Shown here piece by piece: positions 52,720-61,529 of a DNA stretch of 64,000 bases. The translations under genes were made by a program, and so were the position numbers. The DNA comes from Dyadobacter pollutisoli (GTDB taxonomy: Bacteria; Bacteroidota; Bacteroidia; Cytophagales; Spirosomataceae), in assembly GCF_026625565.1 (NCBI RefSeq), contig NZ_CP112998.1:1676501-1740500 (forward strand), written 5' to 3'. The notes under the pieces were generated by a model. The model was not told the DNA's origin. It did no database searches and worked only from the letters and a program-made list of their open reading frames with translations. Positions within the stretch are counted from its first letter, which is position 1. Every line of letters starts with the position of its first letter.

Positions 52720-52828
52720 GAGAAGGTTTCTTTACCCGTAATTTGTCAATCAATTTACATTTACTTGCGGTAAAAAATTCCCTGAAAAGGCTTTACAAAG
52801 AAATCAGTTATCTTAATTTATCGCATTA

Positions 52829-53743
52829 ATGAATCGCCGAAAAGCATTATCCTCTGTCCTGGCTGTTAGCGGAGCCGGACTCCTGCCTGTTGATTTGAGC
52901 AAAAGCAAAAAACCGTCTTTTATCTACTCCTTGAACATGAGCACGTTGCGTGGTCACAAGCTGGGATTCAGGAAAGAGCTGGAAGTGGCTGCGAAAGCGG
53001 GGTACGGCTCGGTGGAAATATGGATCAATACTTTGCAGGATTACCTGAAAACCGGTGGTACATTAGCCGAAGCCAAGCGCATTATCGATGACCTTGGTAT
53101 AAAAGTGGAAGATGCGATCGGATTTGCAACCTGGATTGTGGATGATGAAGCTGCCAGGGCAAAAGCACTGGATCAACTGAAAATGGAAATGGAGCAATTG
53201 GCCCAGATCGGTTGTCCTCGTGTGGCGGCACCGCCAATGGGCGCTACCACCGGCGCATCGCTGGACCTTGCGAAAGTGGCAGAACGTTATCGTACTATTC
53301 TGGAATTGGGAGACAAAACCGGCGTGGTTCCTCATTTGGAATTATGGGGCTTTTCAAAAAACCTGAGCCGGGTAGGGGAGATATTGTATGTGGCTGTTGA
53401 GTCGGGTCACCCTTCCGCGCGGCTATTAATGGATGTTTATCATTTACATAAAGGCGGTTCCGGAATGGACAGCGTCAAGGACGTTGGCAAACCGTTGGTT
53501 GAGATATTCCACATCAATGATTACCCGGCTACCCCACCGAAAGAAACTATTACCGATGCCGACAGAGTGTATGCTGGTGACGGCGTGGCGCCGCTGAAAA
53601 ACTTGCTGACATCGCTCAAAAATCCTGAAAAGCCTGTAATCCTGTCTTTTGAGGTGTTTAATAAAGATTATTATGCGCAGGATGCTTTGCTTGTAGCGAA
53701 GACCGGTTTGGCTAAAATGAAGAAAGTAACCGAGGGCATTTAA
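52829..53743 (+). CDS. Sugar phosphate isomerase/epimerase family protein with signal sequence
   Basis: This 304-aa TIM-barrel protein begins MNRRKALSSVLAVSGAGLLP, a twin-arginine-like export signal. The barrel starts GYGSVEIWINTL. Metal-site residues appear in VPHLELWGFS, LLMDVYHLHKGG, FHINDYPA and LSFEVFNKDYY. This is the same superfamily as the isomerase at 43589, but the two are clearly different in detail. It could epimerise or isomerise a keto-sugar in the periplasm. It is transcribed alone, and its stop lies 15 bp from the stop of the next gene on the other strand. Confidence 0.86.
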   Translation: MNRRKALSSVLAVSGAGLLPVDLSKSKKPSFIYSLNMSTLRGHKLGFRKELEVAAKAGYGSVEIWINTLQDYLKTGGTLAEAKRIIDDLGIKVEDAIGFATWIVDDEAARAKALDQLKMEMEQLAQIGCPRVAAPPMGATTGASLDLAKVAERYRTILELGDKTGVVPHLELWGFSKNLSRVGEILYVAVESGHPSARLLMDVYHLHKGGSGMDSVKDVGKPLVEIFHINDYPATPPKETITDADRVYAGDGVAPLKNLLTSLKNPEKPVILSFEVFNKDYYAQDALLVAKTGLAKMKKVTEGI

Positions 53744-53758
53744 TGTTCACGGATGCTT

Positions 53759-54277
53759 TTATATTTTATTTAAAAAGGCAAGAATACTTAGTACTAGCCC
53801 TGCGATAGTTGCGATGGCTGAAAATAAAATGGCAAATATCATCAGGAAGCCTTTTAATCCGGTTTTTTCTTTGATGATCAGCTTGTCTCTGTCTTTTCCG
53901 CCCTGAATTTCCGGAATAAGCAGCCGGTAATCTCCTGGGACATCAATAGTGAATTCGGCAACTGGGACAATCCGGTTGCCCGACATATCTTTTCTCGACC
54001 CGAATACATTGACCCTTCTCGAAACGAGTATCTCCTTTCCGTCCGGTTGACGGTGCATTTGGAATGCAATGTGGGTAGGAATGGTACCGAAGATGGCTGG
54101 CTTTTTGTAAGCTATTTCGTACAAGCCGGGTTTATCAAGTTTGCAAATGATAGAGTTTTCACCAGCACGGAACTCGATTTTTTTGCCAAAATAAATTGAA
54201 ATCATTCTGCCAATGCTTTTAATCAAAAAATAAAAGCCTACTATGAACAGAACTGGAAAAAGAACTTTAAAAAGCAT
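53759..54277 (-). CDS. Membrane protein of unknown function
   Basis: The 172-aa product has hydrophobic helices at both ends (FPVLFIVGFYFLIKSIG near residue 10; FLMIFAILFSAIATIAGL near 150). Between them is a soluble domain of about 120 residues that is beta-rich (SIICKLDKPGLYEIAYKKPA). I see no catalytic motif. It looks like a small membrane-anchored beta-sandwich. It ends 15 bp from the isomerase and lies 35 bp downstream of the kinase gene on the same strand, so it may share a transcript with it. Confidence 0.7.
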   Translation of the reverse strand: MLFKVLFPVLFIVGFYFLIKSIGRMISIYFGKKIEFRAGENSIICKLDKPGLYEIAYKKPAIFGTIPTHIAFQMHRQPDGKEILVSRRVNVFGSRKDMSGNRIVPVAEFTIDVPGDYRLLIPEIQGGKDRDKLIIKEKTGLKGFLMIFAILFSAIATIAGLVLSILAFLNKI

Positions 54278-54312
54278 GATAATGAAAGTATAGTGTGTTA
54301 AAAGACTGGTAA

Positions 54313-55317
54313 TTATAGTAATTTTTCCTGTCCTAATTCATGCAAGTCGAAATATTTTTTGAGTAAAAGATTAATGAACCTTTTGAGGTAAACGTCATTG
54401 AAAAATACATTAGACCAGTTCTCGTAACGTTGCGACTGGATACCCAGGAAAAAGAAGTAAAGACTCACGCCCAGCATTGGAATGATGCGTTTTTCCTCTT
54501 CTGAGACTGCTACCACCGACTCGTACCCCTCCATAAAACGATTGATTTTGAGCGTCCGCTCAGCTTCGTCTTTCTCAGTGCTGTGAACCTGTAAAATGTA
54601 GTAGGCCATATCGAGACACAGCCAGCCGTTTCCGCAGAAATCGAAATCAAAAAGGGTTACCTCATTGTTGTTGGTAATGTTGAGATTGTCGAACCAAAGA
54701 TCCAGATGAACCGCTCCCTTTCTCAACTGGCTTATGTCGGCCTTTTGAAATTCACTGATCAAATATGCCTGTGTAGACTTCATGAAAACCATTTCCTCGG
54801 TGTGCTCAGGCAGAAACCGTTTTAGTTGTTCCAGAGAATCTACCAGCAGTTCCTGGTGGGTATATGTGACGCGGTTTAAGTGGAAATTTTCGGTCAAAAC
54901 GTGCATACGTGCCATTAGGGCGCCAACATTGTAATGTGTTTCAGGACTGTAATTAAGCATTTTATCGCCAGCTGCAAACGAAAATAGTACCGCCTGCCTT
55001 TCGCCTTCCGGCGCATTAAAATAATGAATATCAATGCCATTTTGATCCGCGATGGGAAACGATACAGACACTCCATGTGAATGAAGATGACGCAGCAACC
55101 GAAGTTCTTCGCCGATGTCCTCTGTTGTGCGCCAGCTGAAACTGTAAACCCTGTACACGTATTTTTCGGCCGCACAGGTAACCAGATAGGTGTCGTTGAT
55201 GCCCGCTTTGAGTAGTCGGCAGGACACTTCCTCGGTTTCCCGGAAGTACTTTTCCTTTAAAAATTGAGCAAGATGTGCTGCAGACAAATTAGAGTTTGTC
55301 ACCGGGAAATGATCCAT
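54313..55317 (-). CDS. Aminoglycoside/homoserine-kinase-like phosphotransferase (APH family)
   Basis: I start at the ATG at 55317 (334 aa). An ORF extension to 55443 would overlap the divergent GNAT gene and the -7 box at 55380-55387. The APH catalytic loop HLDLWFDN (H204, D206, N211) and the metal-binding LFDFDF (D224, D226) are intact, and YVYRVYSF carries the N-lobe ATP strand. The fold is shared by APH enzymes and ThrB/SrkA-like kinases, so a small-molecule kinase such as a choline or amino-alcohol kinase is more likely than drug resistance. The substrate is unassigned. Confidence 0.85.
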   Translation of the reverse strand: MDHFPVTNSNLSAAHLAQFLKEKYFRETEEVSCRLLKAGINDTYLVTCAAEKYVYRVYSFSWRTTEDIGEELRLLRHLHSHGVSVSFPIADQNGIDIHYFNAPEGERQAVLFSFAAGDKMLNYSPETHYNVGALMARMHVLTENFHLNRVTYTHQELLVDSLEQLKRFLPEHTEEMVFMKSTQAYLISEFQKADISQLRKGAVHLDLWFDNLNITNNNEVTLFDFDFCGNGWLCLDMAYYILQVHSTEKDEAERTLKINRFMEGYESVVAVSEEEKRIIPMLGVSLYFFFLGIQSQRYENWSNVFFNDVYLKRFINLLLKKYFDLHELGQEKLL

Positions 55318-55379
55318 TCTTCTCGTTTTAATTTGTTTTTTGAATGATAATGCTGAATTTGTTCGCTTTTGAAGGGCTG

Positions 55380-55387
55380 CAAATATA
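55380..55387 (-). promoter_or_regulatory. -7 promoter box (TATATTTG, minus strand)
   Basis: CAAATATA on the plus strand reads TATATTTG on the minus strand, an exact TAnnTTTG box. It would start the kinase transcript near 55374, about 57 bases upstream of the ATG at 55317. It sits only 11 bp from the GNAT gene's ATG on the other strand, so the two promoters overlap. No -33 box is visible. Confidence 0.5.
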
Positions 55388-55397
55388 AAACCGAAAT

Positions 55398-55688
55398 ATG
55401 AGTGAAGTAAAACTAAAGCTGGATAATCGCCGCAGAGGCGCATTTTACGTAGAAAATGATGGCAAGCAAGTCGGAGAAATGGTTATTGGTATCAGCGAAA
55501 CGGCTTTGACTGTTTATCACACCGAAGTGGATCCGGAAATGGAGGGTAAGGGCCTTGCCCGGCAAATGCTGGATGCCATGGTAGCCTATGCGAGAGAGCA
55601 GCATTTGCAGGTTGTGCCACTCTGCGAATATGTCCATTTACAATTCCGCAGGCATCCCGACGAATTCGAGGATGTTTGGAAAAAGTGA
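55398..55688 (+). CDS. Small GNAT-family N-acetyltransferase (YjdJ-like)
   Basis: This 96-aa protein is a short GNAT domain. It has an antiparallel sheet with GAFYVENDGKQVGEMVI, the acetyl-CoA pyrophosphate loop EMEGKGLARQMLDAMVA (a Q/RxxGxG/A-like site) and the last strand LQVVPLCEYVHLQFRRHP. The length matches the YjdJ/GCN5-related minimal family. The substrate is unknown. It is divergent from the kinase gene and convergent with the PAS kinase gene, with a 31-bp gap. Confidence 0.87.
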   Translation: MSEVKLKLDNRRRGAFYVENDGKQVGEMVIGISETALTVYHTEVDPEMEGKGLARQMLDAMVAYAREQHLQVVPLCEYVHLQFRRHPDEFEDVWKK

Positions 55689-55719
55689 TTTAGCTAGACA
55701 AGTTGCCTGTCTGGTTGTA

Positions 55720-57750
55720 TCAAAGCGGCTTTGGGAGATATACGATAAAGACCGAGCCCTTCCCCGGTGTACTTCTTGCGGTAATGTATCCGTGATGGTT
55801 TTGAACCACCTTCTTACACAAGGCAAGGCCAATACCCGAGCCGGAGAATTCACCCCTTCCATGAAGCCGCTGAAACATCTGAAATATCCGGTCCAGATAA
55901 GCTTCGTCGAAACCAATGCCATTATCCTCTACTTCAAGGCATATATAAGAGTGATCCTGTAAAAGCTTGGGCAAGACCTTGATCGTAGCCGGATCAGCAT
56001 CCGTGGACGAGATCTTTATTTTTGAAAGCTGGCCCTGAAATTTATACTTAATGGCATTACTCACCAGGTTTTGCATTAGTTGGGTAAGCTGCAATGCGTT
56101 GCCCCAAACCACCGGCAATGATTTGACCAAAATTTCCGTATTTTGTTCCTGGATAGATATTTCCAGATCGGCCAGAACGTTAGTCACAATGTCGTTCAAT
56201 GCGACTGGTTTAAACTCAGTTTCTCGTGTAGTTAGCCGTGAGTAAGCCAGCAGGTCGTCTATCATGACCGACATTCTTTTTGACGCATCTTGAATGCGGT
56301 TCAGCATAAATGCGCCATTTTCGTCAAGTTCCTTGGCATACACGCTTTGCAACCGTGAGCCGAAGGCCTGTATTTTCCGTAGCGGCTCTTGCATATCATG
56401 GCTGGCGGCGTAGGCAAATTGCTGTAAATTGTTATTGGAGTTGACAAGTTCCTGATTGGCCAAATGTAGCTCTTCGGTCCGTTGCTGTACCCTTCTTTCC
56501 AGTTCACTGGCCAGTTGCCGATAACGTTCTTCGCTCTTTTCAAGATCTTGCCGCGATGTTACCTGATCGGTAACGTCCACAGCCATATCCAGTATTGCGT
56601 AGATTTCTCCTTTTGAATTCCGCAGCGGCTTATAGGTAAAATTGAAGTAGAAAGTTTCCAGTACTCCATTCATGACCAGTTCGCAGCGTGCAGCCGGCTC
56701 GGCATAAGGTTCGCCGGTCTCGTATATCTGATCAAGAATTTTCAGAAAAGGTTGATCGATCAGTTCGGGTAGTGCTTCTTTTAATGGTTTGCCGGTCACC
56801 GAATTACCCTTTCCCCAAACCTTCAACATGGCCTCGTTTGGCATTTCTATGATCATTTCCCTGCCCACGAAAAGAGCCGTGGCAACAGGTGCCTGCTCAA
56901 TCAGTGTCCGCAAATGTTCTTCATTCGTTTTAAGCCTCTGCTCAGACTGAATCCTGTCAGTAATGTCCATCACAATACCTGACAAAGAAACCGCCTTTCC
57001 GGAACCATCGTACAGATATTGGCCAATCACCCTGATCCAGTGAATAGATTTGTCCTTCCATATAAATCGCGCTTCATACCTGAGCTGCCCCGTTTTGAGG
57101 GCTTTGTCATATGCATCCTTTCTTACAAGCATGTCTTCGGGATGAATGTGGTCAACAAAAATATCGCGTGTGATCCGGCTACTATCTTTACCGGTGAGGA
57201 TTTTGGCCATGGTGGGCGAATAAATGACCTCATTAGTATCGAGCATTACGAGGAATGATCCTGCGCCAGAGCCTTCAATGGTCATAGCAGCGCGCTGGTC
57301 GGCCCAGGCTACCTTTTCCTCGCTCTCTTTACGAGCCTGTTCCGATTTAAGCTGTTCGGTAATATCCATCATTGAACCCACCATACGTACAGGCTTTCCC
57401 TCGCTCTGGATTGTATACCCGCGGTCATGTACATACGCATAGGATCCATCACCTTTGCGAAACCGGTACACATTCGACCAATTGCTTTCGCCATTCTCAA
57501 TCACGGCGTGGATCTTTTTTAGCACATTTTCTTGATCCTCTGGGTGTATGCGGTCGAACCAGGAGTTGGGGCCTTGCTCCACTTCCGAAGCAGGATGTCC
57601 AAAAATTTGTTGCATACCCTCATTCCACCATACAGTACTTTTGACTAAATCCCAATCCCAGATTACATCATGGGTAGCCTTGGCAACAAGTTCGAAGCGT
57701 TCGACTGCGAGAAGCAGGTCGTCCTTATGGTCATTAAGCGTATCAATCAT
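55720..57750 (-). CDS. PAS-domain sensor histidine kinase
   Basis: The ATG at 57750 gives 676 aa (a TTG at 57756 would add two). Three PAS/PAC modules lie at about 15-135, 145-270 and 285-400, with DITEQLKSEQ-like PAC tails. A coiled-coil linker has RRVQQRTEELHLANQ. HisKA follows with YAASHDMQEPLRKIQAF (H451). The HATPase domain has NLVSNAIKYK, DNGIGFDE and GSGIGLALCKK. There is no membrane segment, so it is a cytoplasmic sensor of the phytochrome/bacteriophytochrome-like group but without a GAF/PHY part. It has no adjacent response regulator. The divergent gap to 57993 holds a minus-strand -7 box (57874-57881). Confidence 0.92.
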   Translation of the reverse strand: MIDTLNDHKDDLLLAVERFELVAKATHDVIWDWDLVKSTVWWNEGMQQIFGHPASEVEQGPNSWFDRIHPEDQENVLKKIHAVIENGESNWSNVYRFRKGDGSYAYVHDRGYTIQSEGKPVRMVGSMMDITEQLKSEQARKESEEKVAWADQRAAMTIEGSGAGSFLVMLDTNEVIYSPTMAKILTGKDSSRITRDIFVDHIHPEDMLVRKDAYDKALKTGQLRYEARFIWKDKSIHWIRVIGQYLYDGSGKAVSLSGIVMDITDRIQSEQRLKTNEEHLRTLIEQAPVATALFVGREMIIEMPNEAMLKVWGKGNSVTGKPLKEALPELIDQPFLKILDQIYETGEPYAEPAARCELVMNGVLETFYFNFTYKPLRNSKGEIYAILDMAVDVTDQVTSRQDLEKSEERYRQLASELERRVQQRTEELHLANQELVNSNNNLQQFAYAASHDMQEPLRKIQAFGSRLQSVYAKELDENGAFMLNRIQDASKRMSVMIDDLLAYSRLTTRETEFKPVALNDIVTNVLADLEISIQEQNTEILVKSLPVVWGNALQLTQLMQNLVSNAIKYKFQGQLSKIKISSTDADPATIKVLPKLLQDHSYICLEVEDNGIGFDEAYLDRIFQMFQRLHGRGEFSGSGIGLALCKKVVQNHHGYITARSTPGKGSVFIVYLPKPL

Positions 57751-57992
57751 ATTCAATTATCCTGCCGGAAGGTGTCTGTTCTATGGCTAAAAAACGAAAG
57801 CATACTTCTGTAAAAATACCGATATTAATGAAAAGGCAATGTCAGGCTTTATTCAAAAAGTATGCCTGGCAGCCAAATTTATCGGCTATACGTTAAATTC
57901 CCGACGGCAATTCCTTGGTTGCAAAGTAAAGCAGTTACAATCTGAGCTTTTAAAGTGAGAAAACCAGTTGAATATCCTAAACCGAATGCGCC

Positions 57993-58628
57993 ATGTTCAA
58001 GACTTCACTATGCTTTTTGTCAGCTGCTTTACTGATCCTTACGGGTTATATGGCTGCCCCCAGGAAAGCGGTTTCACTATTTGACGGTAAGACTTTTAAT
58101 GGTTGGGAAGGTGATACCGTGAAAACCTGGAAAATTGAGAATGGGGCGATCGCCGGCGGCTCGCTTGATGAAACTGTTCCACACAATGACTTTTTATGTA
58201 CCCGCAAGATCTATTCCAATTTCATTCTGAAAGTTAAGTTTAAGCTCACAGGCTATGAAGGTTTTATCAATACAGGAGTGCAGTTCCACAGTGTAAGATC
58301 CAAAAATCCGGGTTATGAAATGATCGGATATCAGGCAGATCTGGGCGATAAATATTGGGCTAGCCTCTATGATGAATCAAGAAGAAACAAAACACTGGCC
58401 GGTCCTGATTCGGCTACCATTTCCAAAATATTGAGGCCGGGCCAATGGAATGATTACGAAGTACGCAGCGAGCGTGGACGGATAAGACTATACCTGAATG
58501 GTACCCAGACTGTCGATTACACCGAAACGGACAAAAGCATTCCTCAAAAAGGAGTAATTGGATTGCAGATACACGGTGGGGGCAAGGCAAAAGTGTACTA
58601 TAAGGATCTCATGATCGAAGAGCTTTAA
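57993..58628 (+). CDS. Secreted DUF1080 protein (3-keto-disaccharide hydrolase-like)
   Basis: This 211-aa protein has a signal peptide (residues 1-22). It is a single DUF1080 concanavalin-like domain: VSLFDGKTFNGWEGDTVKTW at the start, FILKVKFKLTGYEGFINTGV in the middle and KGVIGLQIHGGGKAKVYYKD at the end. DUF1080 proteins have been assigned 3-keto-glycoside hydrolase activity. This fits the RR-signal oxidoreductases and isomerases nearby, which would make and process 3-keto-sugars. No adjacent partner gene is on the same strand. Confidence 0.87.
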   Translation: MFKTSLCFLSAALLILTGYMAAPRKAVSLFDGKTFNGWEGDTVKTWKIENGAIAGGSLDETVPHNDFLCTRKIYSNFILKVKFKLTGYEGFINTGVQFHSVRSKNPGYEMIGYQADLGDKYWASLYDESRRNKTLAGPDSATISKILRPGQWNDYEVRSERGRIRLYLNGTQTVDYTETDKSIPQKGVIGLQIHGGGKAKVYYKDLMIEEL

Positions 58629-58670
58629 CCGCCAGCGAATTTTGATGGCGCTGACGGCATTGCTGGATAT

Positions 58671-59153
58671 TTATCGCCAATTTTTCAATAGTCGTCTCGC
58701 CACCACGATTTCGGCGGTGTGGTAGGAGTTATGATCGGCTATCAGCATGGCTTCCCGTAAAAGCGTTTGACCGGTACCCCAGGAAAGCGGACTGAAAAGG
58801 TCATTTTTTTCATGATTTAAAAGATCGAAAAAGCGCTTTTGATCTTTCTTGATGTCTTTCAGTGAATTTTCCCAATCGCTATCGCTGACAGTGTCCACAG
58901 GCTTCGGCCAGTAATCGTCCGGCCAGGCCAGTGCATCGTGCTCAGCGGATGTTGAAAAATCAACAATGTCTTTTTGAGCGATCCTGATGTGTTCCACCAG
59001 TTGCCAGATACTGTAGGGAAGGTTTTCAATCGTAACAGAGCGGAGCTCAGGTGCCAGGCCTGCTGTGGCCTCTTCGAGTGTGACATGTGCATTCCCTTTT
59101 TCGATGAGGGTAATGAGCTCGCTTACCAATTTTCGTCGTTGATCATTTTCCAT
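58671..59153 (-). CDS. DinB-family protein
   Basis: This 160-aa four-helix bundle has the DinB/DfsB layout. The N-terminal helix pair ends in NLPYSIWQLVEHIRIAQKDI, where His provides one metal ligand. The later block is MLIADHNSYHTAEIVVARRL, with two His residues (DHNSYH) as the other ligands. The segment WPDDYWPKPV is typical of the family. Members are metal-dependent enzymes, sometimes thiol-dependent transferases such as bacillithiol transferase; substrate and thiol are unknown here. It is divergent from the Gfo/Idh/MocA gene by 90 bp. Confidence 0.86.
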   Translation of the reverse strand: MENDQRRKLVSELITLIEKGNAHVTLEEATAGLAPELRSVTIENLPYSIWQLVEHIRIAQKDIVDFSTSAEHDALAWPDDYWPKPVDTVSDSDWENSLKDIKKDQKRFFDLLNHEKNDLFSPLSWGTGQTLLREAMLIADHNSYHTAEIVVARRLLKNWR

Positions 59154-59243
59154 AAATCGTTCCTTAAATCATTCTGATGCAATTAATATTATTCGCTATT
59201 TTAGTGGAATTGTCACAATGTAACATTTAAGTCATATTCAACA

Positions 59244-60623
59244 ATGAATCCTAACCGCCGAAACTTCCTTAAAAACGTTACAGCAGCGTCAGCTCTTTTA
59301 GCCACGGAAAGTATTGCCAAACCTTTTAACATTATTAAAGACCTGAAAAAAATCAGTCCCAATGACAAGATCCGTTTCGCAACGATCGGGATGGGGATTC
59401 AGGGGCACAGTGACACCAAAGCAGCTTTGCGAAGCACGCCGGATGCTGAATTTGTAGCTGCCGCCGATTTATATGACGGACGACTTACCAGGGTGAAGGA
59501 AGTTTTTGGAAAAGAAGTTTTTACCACCAGAGATTATCGCCAGATTCTGGAAAGAAAGGATATTGATGCAGTTTTAATCGTTACGCCCGATCATTGGCAT
59601 GACCACATCACCAAGGCGTCACTGCAAGCCGGCAAGCATGTTTATTGCGAAAAACCAATGGTGCACCACATCAATGAAGGCCAGTCGGTGATCGATGCCT
59701 GGAAGAAATCAGGCAAAACGATGCAGGTAGGAAGTCAACGAATCAGTTCAGCATCATTTAAAGAAGCAAAAAGACTTTTTCAGGCCGGCGAAATAGGCGA
59801 GATCAACTATGTTGAATCCAATAATGACCGGTTCAACTCAATTGGCGCGTGGAATTATTCGGTACCTACTGATGCGTCCTTGACGACTTTGGATTGGGAT
59901 ACGTTCCTGGGAGATGCGCCGAAAGTACCTTTTGACGCCAAGCGTTTTTTCAGATGGAGAAATTACCGTGACTATGGTACTGGCGTGGCTGGCGATTTGT
60001 TCGTGCATCTCATTACCGGTGTGCATTTCGTGACGGGTTCAATGGGGCCCGAGCGGATACTTTCATCCGGCGAATTAAGCTATTGGAAGGACGGACGCGA
60101 CGTTCCGGATGTATTGGTTTCAATCCTGGATTATCCAAAAACCGACATTCACGCCAATTTTCAAATGGTGCTGCGGGTGAATTTCGCTAATGCTGGTGCG
60201 ATAGCCAATAATACACGAATCATTGGAACAGAAGGCCAGATTGAGTTTACCGAAAATAACCTCATTCTAACCAAGAAGAAATTGCCCAAAGCGCCCGGTT
60301 TTGGAGGTTACGATAGCTACAACACGTTTTCCGAAAGTGAGCAGAAAGAGTTCAAAAAACAGTATGATGCCCAGTACCCGGATGACACCAGAAAAGCGGA
60401 ACCAGCCAAGGAGGTCAAATTTGAAGCACCAAAGACAGATGATGCCCATGCCAATCACTTCCGGGATTTCTTTGACAATGTAAAAAAGGGGAGCTTAGGA
60501 GTAGTAGAGGATCCCATTTTTGCATTTCGTGCCGCGGCGCCTGTTTTAGCCTGCAATGAGAGCTATTTCAGCCAGAAAATTATCAAGTGGGATCCTGTGG
60601 AAATGAAGCTCAAAAAGAAATAA
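59244..60623 (+). CDS. Gfo/Idh/MocA-family oxidoreductase, twin-arginine-type signal
   Basis: This 459-aa protein begins NRRNFLKNVTAASALLATES, a twin-arginine-type leader. The NAD(P) fold has IRFATIGMGIQGH, and the EKP motif is canonical (YCEKPMVHH). The second domain carries GVAGDLFVHLITGVHF, with the expected Asp and His, and a long insert after residue 340 (KKLPKAPGFGG onward). Members oxidise sugars, often at C3, using tightly bound NAD. The esterase gene begins 42 bp downstream, then the SDR gene, so the three may form a small operon. Confidence 0.88.
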   Translation: MNPNRRNFLKNVTAASALLATESIAKPFNIIKDLKKISPNDKIRFATIGMGIQGHSDTKAALRSTPDAEFVAAADLYDGRLTRVKEVFGKEVFTTRDYRQILERKDIDAVLIVTPDHWHDHITKASLQAGKHVYCEKPMVHHINEGQSVIDAWKKSGKTMQVGSQRISSASFKEAKRLFQAGEIGEINYVESNNDRFNSIGAWNYSVPTDASLTTLDWDTFLGDAPKVPFDAKRFFRWRNYRDYGTGVAGDLFVHLITGVHFVTGSMGPERILSSGELSYWKDGRDVPDVLVSILDYPKTDIHANFQMVLRVNFANAGAIANNTRIIGTEGQIEFTENNLILTKKKLPKAPGFGGYDSYNTFSESEQKEFKKQYDAQYPDDTRKAEPAKEVKFEAPKTDDAHANHFRDFFDNVKKGSLGVVEDPIFAFRAAAPVLACNESYFSQKIIKWDPVEMKLKKK

Positions 60624-60665
60624 GCCCATTCATTTAAACTCAAACATAACGCTGCTCACTGCTAC

Positions 60666-61526
60666 ATGAAGACATTAAGTTTTACGCTGCTACTTTTCAC
60701 ATGGGCTTTGTCCTCATTTGGTCAAACTGGAAAGGTACTTGATAATCTGTCGCTGCCATCCAAGCTTCTCAAATCAGAACGAAAGTTTGCAATATACCTT
60801 CCCCCGGATTACGCGACCTCCGAGAGAAGCTACCCCGTATTGTACCTGTTGCACGGAGCTGGTGACAATCATACCGGTTGGGTGCAGTTTGGCGAAGTGT
60901 TGAATATTGCAGATAAGGCGATCCGCGAAGGGACGGCGACGCCCATGATCATTGTCATGCCCGACGCGGATACGGGTAGAAGAGGGTACTTCAATGATGT
61001 CAAAGGCGACTGGCCGTATGAGGATTTCTTTTTCCAGGAACTAATGCCTTTTGTCGAAAAGAAGTATCGAATCAAAGCTGAAAAGCGCTACCGTGCTGTG
61101 TCAGGCCTGTCAATGGGCGGGGGCGGTACGTTCATGTACGCATTGCATCATCCCGAGCTTTTTTCTTCTGCTTGTCCGTTGAGCGCTTCCACAGGGCCCA
61201 TTACCCTGGAAGATGCTAAAAAGAATCTCCTAAGAAACAATCCCGACATTCAGGATTCAACAGTAGCCAATTATTATAACCGGCACAGCGCATTGGCCTT
61301 GGTCAATAATATGCCGGACGCCAATAAAAAGGCAGTTCGCTGGTATATAGACTGTGGCGATGATGACTTCCTTTATGAGGGCAATAGCTTGGTGCACATT
61401 GCTTTGCGCAAAAAAGAAATCCCGCACGAATTCCGGATCCGGGAGGGAGCGCATAACTGGACGTACTGGCGAGAATCACTTCCCAAAGTGCTGGAATTTG
61501 TTTCACAGGCATTTCATCAGTACTAG
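60666..61526 (+). CDS. Secreted esterase, feruloyl/acetylxylan-esterase-like
   Basis: This 286-aa protein has a signal peptide (MKTLSFTLLLFTWALSSFGQ). The esterase fold has YPVLYLLHGAGDNHTGW (oxyanion turn), the nucleophile elbow AVSGLSMGGGGTF, the acid in YIDCGDDDFLYEG and the base His in REGAHNWTYW. This arrangement is that of the D/feruloyl esterase (PF00756) family, which removes acyl groups from plant polysaccharides. It starts 42 bp after the Gfo/Idh/MocA gene and ends 3 bp before the SDR start, so the genes are likely in one transcript. Confidence 0.9.
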   Translation: MKTLSFTLLLFTWALSSFGQTGKVLDNLSLPSKLLKSERKFAIYLPPDYATSERSYPVLYLLHGAGDNHTGWVQFGEVLNIADKAIREGTATPMIIVMPDADTGRRGYFNDVKGDWPYEDFFFQELMPFVEKKYRIKAEKRYRAVSGLSMGGGGTFMYALHHPELFSSACPLSASTGPITLEDAKKNLLRNNPDIQDSTVANYYNRHSALALVNNMPDANKKAVRWYIDCGDDDFLYEGNSLVHIALRKKEIPHEFRIREGAHNWTYWRESLPKVLEFVSQAFHQY

Positions 61527-61529
61527 CAA

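Noticed and set aside
54313..55317. Aminoglycoside resistance gene
   Set aside because: The APH fold is shared by many metabolic kinases, and neither the context nor the sequence suggests drug resistance.
55318..55443. Upstream extension of the APH-type kinase gene
   Set aside because: It overlaps the divergent GNAT gene and a minus-strand -7 box; the kinase fold starts after the ATG at 55317.
58629..58657. Imperfect hairpin CCGCCAGCG/CGCTGACGG as a terminator
   Set aside because: The stem has a mismatch and there is no U-run on either strand, so support is too weak.
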